DNA of 64,000 bases, from positions 1-64,000 of the forward strand of contig JBIICY010000003.1 of the NCBI GenBank assembly GCA_044238605.1. Direction: 5' to 3'. How positions within the stretch are numbered: position 1 is the stretch's first letter; each line of letters opens with the position of its first letter. The position numbers were made by a program, and so were the translations under genes. The DNA is from UBA10438 sp044238605. GTDB taxonomy: Bacteria; Bacteroidota; Ignavibacteria; Kapaibacteriales; Kapaibacteriaceae. Of the stretch, positions 35,630 through 43,740 are shown in pieces. Under the pieces are notes generated by a model, which searched no databases, was not told the origin of the DNA, and saw nothing but the letters and a program-made list of their open reading frames with translations.

Positions 35630-37159
35630 TCAGTGTCTAAAATGTCTCGTTCCCGTAAACATCATGGCCAGCCCCTTGTCATTAGCGGCTGCGATGACTT
35701 CTTCGTCGCGGATGGAGCCACCTGGTTGGATAACGCAAGCTGCACCTGCTTCGGCGGCCTGAAGGAGTCCGTCGGCAAATGGGAAGAAGGCATCTGATGC
35801 AACGGCGCAGCCGGTAAGATCGATGCCGGCGTCCTGTGCTTTTCGTACAGCAATACGTGCTGAATCAATGCGAGACATTTGTCCGGCGCCAATGGCAAGC
35901 GATCTGTCTGATGCAGCGTAAACTATTGCATTGCTCTTGACGTGTTTTGCAATCTTCCACGCATAGAGCATAGCCTTGCGTTCATCATCTGTGGGTGTGC
36001 GCTGGGTAACGATGCGCAGGTCTGCATCGTTGTAGAGAATCGAATCTTCCTCCTGAACCAGAAAGCCCCCTGCAACAGAGCGAAAAGAAAGGGAGGCGCT
36101 CTTCTCCAGCACGGGCACGATAGATCGTGCCAAAACCAATCTTCTATCCTTCTTCTTCTGCAGAAGCTCCAGTGCTTCCTGACTAAACGATGGCGCAATG
36201 AGCACTTCGGCAAAGAGGCTGTGGATCTCCTGTGCGAAGTCGATATCGATCGGACGATTCACAGCGATGATTCCACCAAAGGGGCTTACAGTATCGGTTG
36301 CAAAGGCCTTACGGTAGGCGTCCGTGAGATTGTCTGCAGAACCAACGCCACATGGATTGTTGTGCTTTACAATAACTACTGTGGGCTCGCTGAACTCAGC
36401 GCAGAGTCCACTAGCAGCATCCACGTCCAGGATGTTGTTGTATGACAGTTCCTTACCGTGAAGCTGTTTGAAGTTTGACGTGAACGAACCATAGAGCATT
36501 GCGCGTTGATGCGGATTCTCGCCGTAGCGAAGAGACTGATCCATGCGTAGCGGGATGGCTGTTTCCTGCAAAAATCCTGCGCCACGTTTCGCTGCGAAGT
36601 ATTCAGAGATACGCGCGTCGTAGTATGCGGTGTGACTAAACGCCTCCATGGCGAGTTCTTCACGCAGGTCGCGCGGTACCATACCATGCGCCGTGAGATG
36701 CTCGATGATGGCAGGGTACCGAGATGGGTTTACTACGATTGTTGTGTGCTCGTAGTTCTTTGCAGAGGCGCGGACCATGGCCGGACCACCGATGTCGATG
36801 TTTTCTACGATGTCTTCGTGCGTTGAGTCCGGACGTGCCAGTGTCTGCTCGAACGGATACAGATTGATCACGACAAGATCGATCTTTTCTATCCCGTGCT
36901 TCTGCATCTGCTCTACGTGTTCTGGGACATCCATACGGGCAAGAAGTCCGCCGTGGATCTTTGGGTGCAGCGTCTTTACGCGTCCATCCATGATCTCTGG
37001 GAAGCCCGTTATGTCTGATACACTCGTTACCGGAATGCCGGCTGAAGAGATGGCGTGAGCTGTACCGCCGGTTGAAACAAGGGTTGCACCAAGCTTGTGC
37101 AGGGACAGCGCAAAGTCTACGATGCCCGTTTTATCCGATACAGAAAGGAGTACGTTCAT
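35630..37159 (-). CDS. purH: Bifunctional AICAR transformylase/IMP cyclohydrolase with an in-frame repeat insertion
   Basis: This 509-residue enzyme catalyses the last two steps of purine synthesis. The N-terminal cyclohydrolase has SVSDKTG and DGRVKTLHPKIHGG, and the transformylase has KHNNPCG. ATG 37159 (MNVLLSVSDK) matches the family start. A short extra segment, ARSIVPVLEKSAS, sits between RLVL and FRSVAGG where relatives have a short loop. The palindrome at 36113-36131 encodes its first part. A TAACTTTG element at 37165-37172 lies almost on the start codon. Confidence 0.94.
   Translation of the reverse strand: MNVLLSVSDKTGIVDFALSLHKLGATLVSTGGTAHAISSAGIPVTSVSDITGFPEIMDGRVKTLHPKIHGGLLARMDVPEHVEQMQKHGIEKIDLVVINLYPFEQTLARPDSTHEDIVENIDIGGPAMVRASAKNYEHTTIVVNPSRYPAIIEHLTAHGMVPRDLREELAMEAFSHTAYYDARISEYFAAKRGAGFLQETAIPLRMDQSLRYGENPHQRAMLYGSFTSNFKQLHGKELSYNNILDVDAASGLCAEFSEPTVVIVKHNNPCGVGSADNLTDAYRKAFATDTVSPFGGIIAVNRPIDIDFAQEIHSLFAEVLIAPSFSQEALELLQKKKDRRLVLARSIVPVLEKSASLSFRSVAGGFLVQEEDSILYNDADLRIVTQRTPTDDERKAMLYAWKIAKHVKSNAIVYAASDRSLAIGAGQMSRIDSARIAVRKAQDAGIDLTGCAVASDAFFPFADGLLQAAEAGAACVIQPGGSIRDEEVIAAANDKGLAMMFTGTRHFRH
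36113..36131. repeat. Palindromic repeat inside purH
   Basis: GGGCACGAT-AG-ATCGTGCC is the same element as in rpe (18516) and at 19191. Only the last base of the right arm differs (A at 36132). It is read in frame on the minus strand as ARSIVP, the same frame as in rpe. Confidence 0.8.
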
Positions 37160-37164
37160 GTCTG

Positions 37165-37172
37165 CAAAGTTA
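37165..37172 (-). promoter_or_regulatory. Possible -7 element (TAACTTTG) for purH
   Basis: The minus strand reads TAACTTTG ending 5 bp before the purH ATG. If used, the transcript would start at or next to the start codon. No good -33 element is visible, so this may be chance. Confidence 0.3.
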
Positions 37173-37183
37173 TTCTTTTGATG

Positions 37184-37214
37184 TTGACCAGCGGGTCGGT
37201 TACGTGTATTTTTG
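37184..37214 (+). promoter_or_regulatory. Bacteroidota-type promoter for the PAS-MenA gene
   Basis: TTGACC (37184-37189) is followed after 17 bp by TATTTTTG (37207-37214), which fits TAnnTTTG. Transcription would start near 37221, about 20 nt before the ATG at 37243. An AAGGAA sequence precedes that ATG. Confidence 0.5.
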
Positions 37215-37242
37215 TGCAACCATTACACAACAAGGAACCATC

Positions 37243-38502
37243 ATGGCGACCACGCTCGACAAGTCGGTGATCACCTGCGATATGGAGGGAATCATCGAAA
37301 CGTTCAGTCCAGGGGCTGAACAGATGTTCGGCTTTTCGAAGGAAGAAGCCGTCGGTAAGATGCGCGTTAGTGCATTTTCACCCGGTGAAGTTGTTCTCCA
37401 AAACCTCGGTGGCTGGCTGGCTACAGCTGTCAAAGAAGGTGAATGGGCAGGAGAAACAAACTTCATCCGTAAGGGCGGAGAACGATTTGGTGCTCAGATT
37501 CGGATTACGCCAACATTTAAGAACGGACAGCAGGTTGGGTTCTGCGGTGTAACTGAAGAACTCGGACGTCTTGCAGACGTGCCGATCAAGGGTAGTACAA
37601 AGATCATCTCCTGGCTTGTGATCACCCGAGCCCCGTTCCTCTCAGCTGCCCTAACACCATGTTTTATTGGTCTTGCCTACACGGCTGGAGTAGAAGGCAC
37701 GCCGATCTCGTGGTTCTATGCAACGCTGGCAATTCTCGGTGTTGCGTTGCTCCATCTGGCGAGCAACGTGTTCAATGATTACTTCGATTACAAGAGCGGC
37801 ACAGACCAAGGCAATACGAAGTACTTTACGCAGTATTCAGGCGGTTCCCGCTCAATTGAGATGGGGCTGATCGAATTCAAGAAAACGAAGAACGTTGCGA
37901 TTGTGCTTGCGCTGATCGCACTTGGTATTGGACTGTTCTTGTGGCAGCAAGTGGGTGTTGGCATTCTGTACATCGGACTCTCCGGCCTTGCTCTCGGATA
38001 TTTCTACACAGCACCACCTCTGCGACTTGTAGCACGTCACGGCCTCGGCGAGATCGTTATCGGCATGGCCTTTGGTCCGCTCATTACAATGGGTATGCAC
38101 TACGTGGTCACAGGCGCTTACAGCTGGGATGCGTTCTACTTTGGTATCCCTGCCGGACTTCTCACAACGAATATTCTTCTCATCAATCAGGTGCCCGATA
38201 CTGAAGGCGATGCGAAGACGGGGAAGAACCATCTGCTCGTAACCTTTGGTACACATGCAGCACCGCTCTTCTATTCAATCTTCCTTCTTGGATGCCTTGG
38301 CACAACAGTTTGGCTTGCAGGTGCATACAACAAGCCTCTACTCTACGGCGTAGTAGCTGTTGGTGCTGTTATGGGTGGCTACATCGTGAACTATATGCGT
38401 CAGCATATCGACAAGCGCACACTCGTAAAGGGGAACGTGCTGACGATTCAGCTACAAGTACTCTATGCCGTGCTGTTTGCTCTCGCAATGGTTAAGTGGT
38501 AA
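37243..38502 (+). CDS. PAS domain fused to a MenA/UbiA-type prenyltransferase
   Basis: This protein has 419 residues from ATG 37243. Residues 1 to about 115 form a PAS domain (ITCDMEGIIETFSPGAEQMF, then GKMRVSAFSPGE and RITPTFKNGQQ). From about 125 on there is a UbiA membrane domain with eight to nine helices. The prenyltransferase Asp motifs are present as SNVFNDYFDYKSGTDQ and NQVPDTEGDAKTGK, of the 1,4-dihydroxy-2-naphthoate polyprenyltransferase type (menaquinone synthesis). The two parts share one uninterrupted frame. The PAS part could sense redox state or a ligand. The 3' end overlaps folC by 11 bp. Confidence 0.83.
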   Translation: MATTLDKSVITCDMEGIIETFSPGAEQMFGFSKEEAVGKMRVSAFSPGEVVLQNLGGWLATAVKEGEWAGETNFIRKGGERFGAQIRITPTFKNGQQVGFCGVTEELGRLADVPIKGSTKIISWLVITRAPFLSAALTPCFIGLAYTAGVEGTPISWFYATLAILGVALLHLASNVFNDYFDYKSGTDQGNTKYFTQYSGGSRSIEMGLIEFKKTKNVAIVLALIALGIGLFLWQQVGVGILYIGLSGLALGYFYTAPPLRLVARHGLGEIVIGMAFGPLITMGMHYVVTGAYSWDAFYFGIPAGLLTTNILLINQVPDTEGDAKTGKNHLLVTFGTHAAPLFYSIFLLGCLGTTVWLAGAYNKPLLYGVVAVGAVMGGYIVNYMRQHIDKRTLVKGNVLTIQLQVLYAVLFALAMVKW

Positions 38503-39781
38503 GGTGCTGATCGAGGTAGGCACATGCCTCGTCTGCAACATGGAAGCTGCCACAGATCACCGTAACCCCACCTGAGCCCACAGCAATTGCAGTTGCTTCG
38601 GCAACCGTCTCACAATCAACAACACTATCGTGGCCACATGCTTTTGCGCGTGTGGCCACTTCTGTATGTGGCATGCTGCGTGCGATGTGCGGCGCACATG
38701 CATAGATCGTGGCGTTGAGCGGCAGCAGTGCAGAGAGCATGCCATCTGCATCTTTGTCGGACATTACACCAAACACTACGTTGAATGGGGCTTGCATCTG
38801 CGATATGTTGAGAATTCGCACCAGCGCGGCTATTCCACCTGGATTATGGGAAACATCAAGGACTATTCGCGGAGATGCCGAGTAGAGCTCGCAGCGTCCG
38901 CGCAGCCCAACATTGCGTCGCATATGTTGGAGTCCGCCCCGTACGTGTTCGTCATCGACAAAATAGATGCTTCGAAGCGCCGGGATCGAGGCCATGACTG
39001 TTTGAATGTTCGAAGCCTGATGCTTGCCAGCCAGATCGGAGATATAGTACTGGCGAACGTCGTCCTTTATCACGGCCACGCTCATGGTAAGGTCGGGATA
39101 GATTGCATCCACTTCAACGCCTATCACGTCCTCTGCAAATGTTACAGGTGCTGAGCACGATGCAGCCTTGCGTTCAAACACACCACGTATGGATGTTTCA
39201 ACACTGCCGATGATTGCAGGAGCTCCCTCCTTGATGATTCCGGCTTTTTCGCCCGCAATTGCCGTAAGCGTATTGCCGAGATACTCCATGTGGTCGAAGT
39301 CGATCGATGTGATGATCGATGCAAGGGGCATGCACACATTTGTGGCGTCTAGACGTCCGCCCAGCCCCGTTTCGATAACCGCAACATCTACCCGATGTTC
39401 TGCAAAGTACTGGAAGGCCATTGCTGTTGTGACCTCGAAAAACGTACCGCCCACAGCCTTGGCAGATTCCATGAGTGGAACAGCCAGACGTGCAATGTCT
39501 TCGTTTGAGATTAGCGTGTTGCCGATGCGAATGCGCTCATTGAACGATCGAATGTGCGGTGACGTGTAGAGTCCTACCTTATAGCCCGCCTCTATAAGGA
39601 TAGAGGCAATCATCGCACTTGTAGACCCTTTACCATTGGTACCAGCCAGATGAATCACTGGATACCGCTGCTGGGGATTGTCAAGGCCCTCGCATAAATG
39701 CTCGATGCGTTCCAGGCCTGGCTTGATGCCAGCATGGAACGTCATTGCAAAAAGCTCGTCGAGTATATGGTCGATGTTCAT
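38492..39781 (-). CDS. folC: Folylpolyglutamate synthase/dihydrofolate synthase
   Basis: This 429-residue Mur-ligase-fold enzyme has its P-loop as GTNGKGST and the folate-binding SPHIRSFNERIRI. ETGLGGRLDATN and the C-terminal SHNPGG are also present. It adds glutamate to (dihydro)folates. ATG 39781 is preferred; the longer frame upstream covers the rpsA terminator region. The T-tract of that terminator ends about 12 bp before the start. Confidence 0.92.
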   Translation of the reverse strand: MNIDHILDELFAMTFHAGIKPGLERIEHLCEGLDNPQQRYPVIHLAGTNGKGSTSAMIASILIEAGYKVGLYTSPHIRSFNERIRIGNTLISNEDIARLAVPLMESAKAVGGTFFEVTTAMAFQYFAEHRVDVAVIETGLGGRLDATNVCMPLASIITSIDFDHMEYLGNTLTAIAGEKAGIIKEGAPAIIGSVETSIRGVFERKAASCSAPVTFAEDVIGVEVDAIYPDLTMSVAVIKDDVRQYYISDLAGKHQASNIQTVMASIPALRSIYFVDDEHVRGGLQHMRRNVGLRGRCELYSASPRIVLDVSHNPGGIAALVRILNISQMQAPFNVVFGVMSDKDADGMLSALLPLNATIYACAPHIARSMPHTEVATRAKACGHDSVVDCETVAEATAIAVGSGGVTVICGSFHVADEACAYLDQHLTT

Positions 39782-39790
39782 AGGGGGCCG

Positions 39791-39827
39791 AAAATAAAAA
39801 AGGGGCGACACAATGGTCGCCCCTTTT
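39791..39827. terminator. Bidirectional intrinsic terminator after rpsA
   Basis: An 8-bp stem, GGGGCGAC/GTCGCCCC (39802-39809 and 39816-39823), has a 6-nt loop. TTTT follows on the plus side and, read on the minus strand, TTTTTTATTTT follows. The minus-strand U-tract is stronger, fitting termination of rpsA transcription. Confidence 0.85.
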
Positions 39828-39840
39828 CGCTGTCTTATGC

Positions 39841-39860
39841 GGTCACGATACGTCGTGACC
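39841..39860. repeat. Palindrome related to the GGGCACGAT repeat family
   Basis: GGTCACGAT-AC-GTCGTGACC has the size and layout of the GGGCACGAT elements, with one mismatch between the arms. It lies between rpsA and its terminator, beside a further hairpin (GGGTGT/ACACCC, 39868-39888). Confidence 0.6.
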
Positions 39861-39894
39861 GAAAGTCGGGTGTACCAGCGGCACACCCTTACCA

Positions 39895-41667
39895 TTATTC
39901 TCCTACTGGCGTGCTGTCTTCCAGATCTTCGATCGTGGTGGCAGCTGATGCCGAGCCGTCTGCATTGTACTTGTCTGCATTTGGAACCGGGTGGTTCGCA
40001 TTGTAGGCAGCAATGTCTTCTGCTGTGCGTCCGCGGAGATATTCAACGGCTGAAAGAACGATCTTCTTTTGTTCCTTGTCGAACTCTACTACCTTGAGAG
40101 GCAGGTTGTCTCCAACGTTGAAGAAGTCAGAGATCGTACGAACTGGAGCAAATGAAAGCTGTGATACAGGAACGAAGCCGTCAACGCCTTGTGGCATTTC
40201 GACGATCACACCCTTATCGATAAGCCGAACGATTTTGCCTTCTGTTTCCATGCCGACAGCGAATTCATTTTCGAAGATGTCCCATGGGTTCTCTGTGATC
40301 TGCTTGTGTCCAAGCGAGATACGACGGTGTTCGTTGTCGATAGCAAGAACAACAACTTGGATTTCGTCGCCCTTCTTCACGAATTCGCCCGGGTGACGGA
40401 TCTTCTTCGTCCATGAGAGGTCAGAGATGTGGACAAGACCATCAACACCTGGCTCGAGCTCGATGAAGACACCGAAGTTCGTGAGGTTACGAACGATACC
40501 CTTATGTACCGATCCCATAGGATACTTGGCCATGAGGTCGTTCCATGGATCTGGCTCGAGCTGCTTCATGCCGAGAGCAAGCTTGCGCTCGTTCTTGTCG
40601 ATGTTCAGAACAACAGCTTCTACAACCTGTCCAAGTGATACCACTTGTGACGGGTGCTTTACGTGCTGAGTCCACGACATTTCGCTGATGTGGATAAGGC
40701 CTTCGACGCCCTTTTCGATTTCGATGAATGCACCGTAATCTGTGAGCGATACAACCTTGCCGCGCACCTTTGAGTTTGGCTCATAGCGTTCGCCAATTTG
40801 ATCCCATGGGTGCGGTGTAAGCTGCTTCATGCCGAGCGAAATACGCTTGCGGTTTTCATCGAAGTCGAGAACAACAACCTTGACCTGCTGATCAAGTGAA
40901 ACGATCTCGCTTGGATGTGTTACGCGGCCCCATGACAAGTCTGTGATGTGAACAAGTCCGTCTACACCACCAAGGTCAACGAATACACCGAAGTCAGAGA
41001 TTGCCTTAACTGTACCTTCGAGAACAAGACCCTTCTCGAGGAGTTCCAGGATCTTGCCGCGCTGTTCTGCAAGCTGCTCTTCGAGGAGCACCTTGTGCGA
41101 AACAACAACGTTTTCGCTTGGGTGATTAACCTTTACAACGCGAACGTCGATCGTGCGGCCAACCCATGCATCGAAATCACGCACTGGGCGAACATCGATC
41201 TGTGAGCCTGGAAGGAACGCCTCGATACCGAGAAGGTCTACAACCATACCGCCCTTGATACGGCGGAGGATGCGAACCTGCGTAACTGTTTGTGTTTCGG
41301 CAAGCTTGAGAATTTCTTCCCACGTCTTCATGAAGTCTGCGCGACGGCGGCTGAGCATCAGACGGCCTTCGCCATCTTCGATCTTCTCAACGAAAACGTC
41401 AACAACTTCACCTGGAGCGAGAAGCTCTGCACCAACGAATTCAGCGCGTGGAACAACGCCCAGCGACTTAAATCCGATATCTACAAGGATCTCGTCCTTT
41501 GTTACCGAAACGACCTTGCCGTGAACCATGTCATCGGCTTTAAGGGTCGATACTTTTTGTTCAAACAACAACCGGAAATCATCGTCACCCATCGCCGTTG
41601 GAGCAAGCTCGCCCGAGATAAGGTCGGCGATTGCCGAGTAGTTCTTTGCTTCTGCTGAATCAGACAT
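39895..41667 (-). CDS. rpsA: Ribosomal protein S1
   Basis: This protein has 590 residues from ATG 41667 (MSDSAEAKNY); the upstream frame has no S1 character. It has six S1 RNA-binding repeats, the last four very regular (for example VKAISDFGVFVDLGGVDGLV, VHISDLSW, ISLGMKQL). S1 unwinds mRNA and brings it to the 30S subunit, and is important where Shine-Dalgarno sequences are weak, as here. A short acidic C-terminal tail follows. A hairpin leader and a TATGTTTG promoter element precede it. Confidence 0.95.
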   Translation of the reverse strand: MSDSAEAKNYSAIADLISGELAPTAMGDDDFRLLFEQKVSTLKADDMVHGKVVSVTKDEILVDIGFKSLGVVPRAEFVGAELLAPGEVVDVFVEKIEDGEGRLMLSRRRADFMKTWEEILKLAETQTVTQVRILRRIKGGMVVDLLGIEAFLPGSQIDVRPVRDFDAWVGRTIDVRVVKVNHPSENVVVSHKVLLEEQLAEQRGKILELLEKGLVLEGTVKAISDFGVFVDLGGVDGLVHITDLSWGRVTHPSEIVSLDQQVKVVVLDFDENRKRISLGMKQLTPHPWDQIGERYEPNSKVRGKVVSLTDYGAFIEIEKGVEGLIHISEMSWTQHVKHPSQVVSLGQVVEAVVLNIDKNERKLALGMKQLEPDPWNDLMAKYPMGSVHKGIVRNLTNFGVFIELEPGVDGLVHISDLSWTKKIRHPGEFVKKGDEIQVVVLAIDNEHRRISLGHKQITENPWDIFENEFAVGMETEGKIVRLIDKGVIVEMPQGVDGFVPVSQLSFAPVRTISDFFNVGDNLPLKVVEFDKEQKKIVLSAVEYLRGRTAEDIAAYNANHPVPNADKYNADGSASAATTIEDLEDSTPVGE

Positions 41668-41697
41668 ACGAATACTGTTTCCACTGCAAGCATGCGG

Positions 41698-41767
41698 CCC
41701 TCCATACATGCTGTGGAGGTGTGTTATTGTTAGACAACCCCAGGGCCCGGGAAAGACAACAAACATA
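41698..41767 (-). promoter_or_regulatory. rpsA leader: hairpin and candidate -7 element
   Basis: The minus strand reads TATGTTTG at 41760-41767, giving a transcript start near 41752 and about 85 nt of leader. The leader contains a hairpin with CCTCCA/TGGAGG arms at 41699-41718 about 30 nt before the ATG. Ribosomal protein S1 is known to control its own translation in other bacteria, so this hairpin could be an operator; that is inference. Confidence 0.4.
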
Positions 41768-41850
41768 CGGAACCAAACTGGATTAACCGATGTTCGGAGG
41801 GGGCTAAAACGCAACGGTAACTGGCACGAATATTGGTTCGACTTCCACGT

Positions 41851-42099
41851 ATGGAATGGTTTGATGCCTTTGAAGAGCTCATGGTTTCCATTGAGCGATA
41901 CGTACAACAGCATGGAGAGCCCCCTCACGAGGTGGCAGTCTCTCCCATGCTCTACGGGTGGCTCTCCGACATCCGCCGCGAGTCCGCAGCGCTAGCCGGA
42001 ACCGTCCATTCAGACCCCGGAATCATCCCCACCCCCTGGGGCAACGTCCCCCTGATCATCGACGAAGCCCTCACGGCCTACGATATTGTTCCGCAGTGA
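41851..42099 (+). CDS. Small hypothetical protein (82 residues)
   Basis: The frame starts at ATG 41851 (MEWFDAFEEL) and ends at TGA 42099. An amphipathic start is followed by SPMLYGWLSDIRRES and a final TPWGNVPLIIDEALTAYDI. The composition is normal for a soluble protein and codon use resembles the neighbours. I do not recognise it. It is divergent from rpsA and is followed by the heptamer array at 42114. Confidence 0.55.
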   Translation: MEWFDAFEELMVSIERYVQQHGEPPHEVAVSPMLYGWLSDIRRESAALAGTVHSDPGIIPTPWGNVPLIIDEALTAYDIVPQ

Positions 42100-42113
42100 G
42101 AGCAGCGAAGCCC

Positions 42114-42175
42114 GATTACGGATTACGGATTACTGGGTACTGGTCGACGTAATCAGTAATCAGTAATCAGTAATC
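42114..42175. repeat. GATTACN heptamer array with inverted half
   Basis: Three direct heptamers (GATTACG, GATTACG, GATTACT at 42114-42134) are separated by 14 bp from four inverted copies (GTAATCA units, 42149-42175). The halves can pair into a hairpin. The plan matches the larger array at 35489-35624. Confidence 0.88.
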
Positions 42176-42198
42176 TCTCCTCTATCCCTCTGATTTGG

Positions 42199-42206
42199 TA
42201 TTTTTG
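42199..42206 (+). promoter_or_regulatory. -7 element (TATTTTTG) for tRNA-Arg
   Basis: TATTTTTG ends 8 bp before the tRNA 5' end, so transcription would begin almost at the mature end. No matching -33 TTTG is seen at the proper distance. Confidence 0.4.
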
Positions 42207-42214
42207 TTTTTGTT

Positions 42215-42288
42215 GCGCCCATAGCTCAGTTGGATAGAGCAGCAGCCTTCTAAGCTGCGGGCCGCAGGTTCGAATCCTGCTGGGCGCG
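42215..42288 (+). tRNA. tRNA-Arg (anticodon UCU)
   Basis: The 74-nt cloverleaf has acceptor arms GCGCCCA/TGGGCGC, a D-stem GCTC/GAGC, an anticodon stem GCAGC/GCTGC around loop CTTCTAA and a T-arm GCAGG-TTCGAAT-CCTGC. The anticodon TCT reads AGA. The discriminator is G and CCA is not encoded. It lies between the GATTAC array and hmgA. Confidence 0.96.
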
Positions 42289-42325
42289 CTGTACGTGGAC
42301 ATCTGCATAGGAAAGGGACGCTACA

Positions 42326-43609
42326 ATGGGATACATGAGTGGTTTTGGCAACGAGTTTGCCACAGAAGCCGTTGAAGGAGCGCTTCCGGAAGGACGTAAC
42401 TCTCCGCAGAAGCCAGCTCATGGTTTGTATGTGGAGCAGCTCTCAGGAACAGCCTTTACGGCACCCCGCGGCGCGAATAAACGTACCTGGATGTACCGTA
42501 TCCGCCCATCTGTCGTTCATAAGCCGTATGAGCGCATCGATAACGGACTCATCCGTTCTACGCCATTTAACGAAGTAGAAACAACGCCGAATCAGCTTCG
42601 GTGGAGCCCCTTGCCGATTCCGTCGAAGCCAACATCGTTTATCGAGGGAATCGTAACGATGGCCGGTAACGGCGATCTTACAACCCATTCTGGCTGCGCG
42701 ATCCATGTCTACGCCGCCAATACGTCGATGTCCGACACCTTTTTCTATAACGCAGACGGCGAAATGCTGATCGTGCCACAGGAGGGATCGCTCAAGATTC
42801 TCACCGAGCTGGGCATTGTTGATGTAGAGCCGTATGAAATCTGCGTAATCCCACGTGGAATCAAGTTCCGCGTTGAAGTGTCAGGGGGCGTGCGTGGCTA
42901 TATCCTGGAGAATTACGGGGCACTGCTCAAACTGCCGGATCTTGGACCGATCGGTGCCAACGGACTTGCCTATCCCCGCGATTTTCTGACACCTGAAGCC
43001 TGGTTTGAGAACCGCAACGGTGAGTTCAAGGTCGTTGCAAAGTTTCAGGGTAACCTCTGGCAGGGAACCTACGATCATTCGCCACTCAACGTAGTTGCAT
43101 GGCACGGCAACTATGCGCCATACAAATATGACTTGCGCAAGTATCAGTGCATCAATACAGTTACGTTCGATCACCCGGATCCATCGATCTACACGGTGCT
43201 CACAGCACCAACCGATACGCCAGGTACGGCAAACATCGACTTTGTCTGCTTCCCTCCACGCTGGATGGTGGCAGAAGACACGTTCCGTCCACCGTGGTTC
43301 CACCGCAACTTCATGAATGAGTACATGGGGCTGATCGACGGTATCTATGATGCCAAGGAAGGCGGAGGATTTGTTCCGGGCGGTTCTTCACTGCATAACT
43401 GTATGAGCGGACATGGTCCAGATGCCGATACGTACAAGAAGATGACGCAGGTAGAACTGAAGCCAACAAAGATCGATGGTACGATGGCCTTCATGTTCGA
43501 AACACGGTTTGTGTGCCGTCCAACGGCCTTTGCAATGCAATCTGGGGAGCTCCAGAACGATTATTGGGAATGTTGGCAAGGACTCGTGCCGGAATTCACG
43601 CAGAAGTAA
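42326..43609 (+). CDS. hmgA: Homogentisate 1,2-dioxygenase
   Basis: This 427-residue cupin enzyme opens the aromatic ring of homogentisate to maleylacetoacetate in tyrosine/phenylalanine breakdown. The opening SGFGNEFATEA is diagnostic. Iron ligands are in PPWFHRNFMNEYMG (His and Glu) and in the following LHNCMSGHGPD (His). It stands alone; no hpd or fumarylacetoacetase gene is in the window. GGAAAGGGA precedes the ATG. Confidence 0.96.
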   Translation: MGYMSGFGNEFATEAVEGALPEGRNSPQKPAHGLYVEQLSGTAFTAPRGANKRTWMYRIRPSVVHKPYERIDNGLIRSTPFNEVETTPNQLRWSPLPIPSKPTSFIEGIVTMAGNGDLTTHSGCAIHVYAANTSMSDTFFYNADGEMLIVPQEGSLKILTELGIVDVEPYEICVIPRGIKFRVEVSGGVRGYILENYGALLKLPDLGPIGANGLAYPRDFLTPEAWFENRNGEFKVVAKFQGNLWQGTYDHSPLNVVAWHGNYAPYKYDLRKYQCINTVTFDHPDPSIYTVLTAPTDTPGTANIDFVCFPPRWMVAEDTFRPPWFHRNFMNEYMGLIDGIYDAKEGGGFVPGGSSLHNCMSGHGPDADTYKKMTQVELKPTKIDGTMAFMFETRFVCRPTAFAMQSGELQNDYWECWQGLVPEFTQK

Positions 43610-43611
43610 TG

Positions 43612-43619
43612 TATATTTG
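43612..43619 (+). promoter_or_regulatory. -7 element (TATATTTG) for SRP RNA
   Basis: TATATTTG lies just after the hmgA stop and about 25 bp before the predicted SRP RNA 5' end. It fits TAnnTTTG, but no -33 element is obvious. Confidence 0.4.
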
Positions 43620-43644
43620 CGCCCCCTAACAATGGAACACTCAC

Positions 43645-43740
43645 GGCCAAGTCCCGTGCGATTGTGTCAGGCCCAACTCCGCCAGGTCCGGAAGGAAGCA
43701 ACGGTCAGCTCGTACACAAGGCGCCACGGTCAACTTGGCC
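43645..43740 (+). ncRNA. ffs: Signal recognition particle RNA (small bacterial type)
   Basis: The ends GGCCAAG and CTTGGCC pair to close the helix. The apical part carries the conserved SRP loop, CCGCCAGGTCCGGAAGGAAG, which with GTCAGGCCC and CGGTCAGC forms the Ffh-binding domain IV. The helix is about 96 nt, like E. coli 4.5S RNA and without an Alu domain. A run of seven T follows at 43743-43749 and would terminate transcription. Confidence 0.95.

Noticed and set aside
37072..37242. Upstream extension of the PAS-MenA frame
   Set aside because: It overlaps the purH start and covers the promoter; ATG 37243 gives a clean PAS start.
41668..41928. N-terminal extension of ribosomal protein S1
   Set aside because: The extra 87 codons read through the leader hairpin and promoter-like sequence and do not resemble S1.
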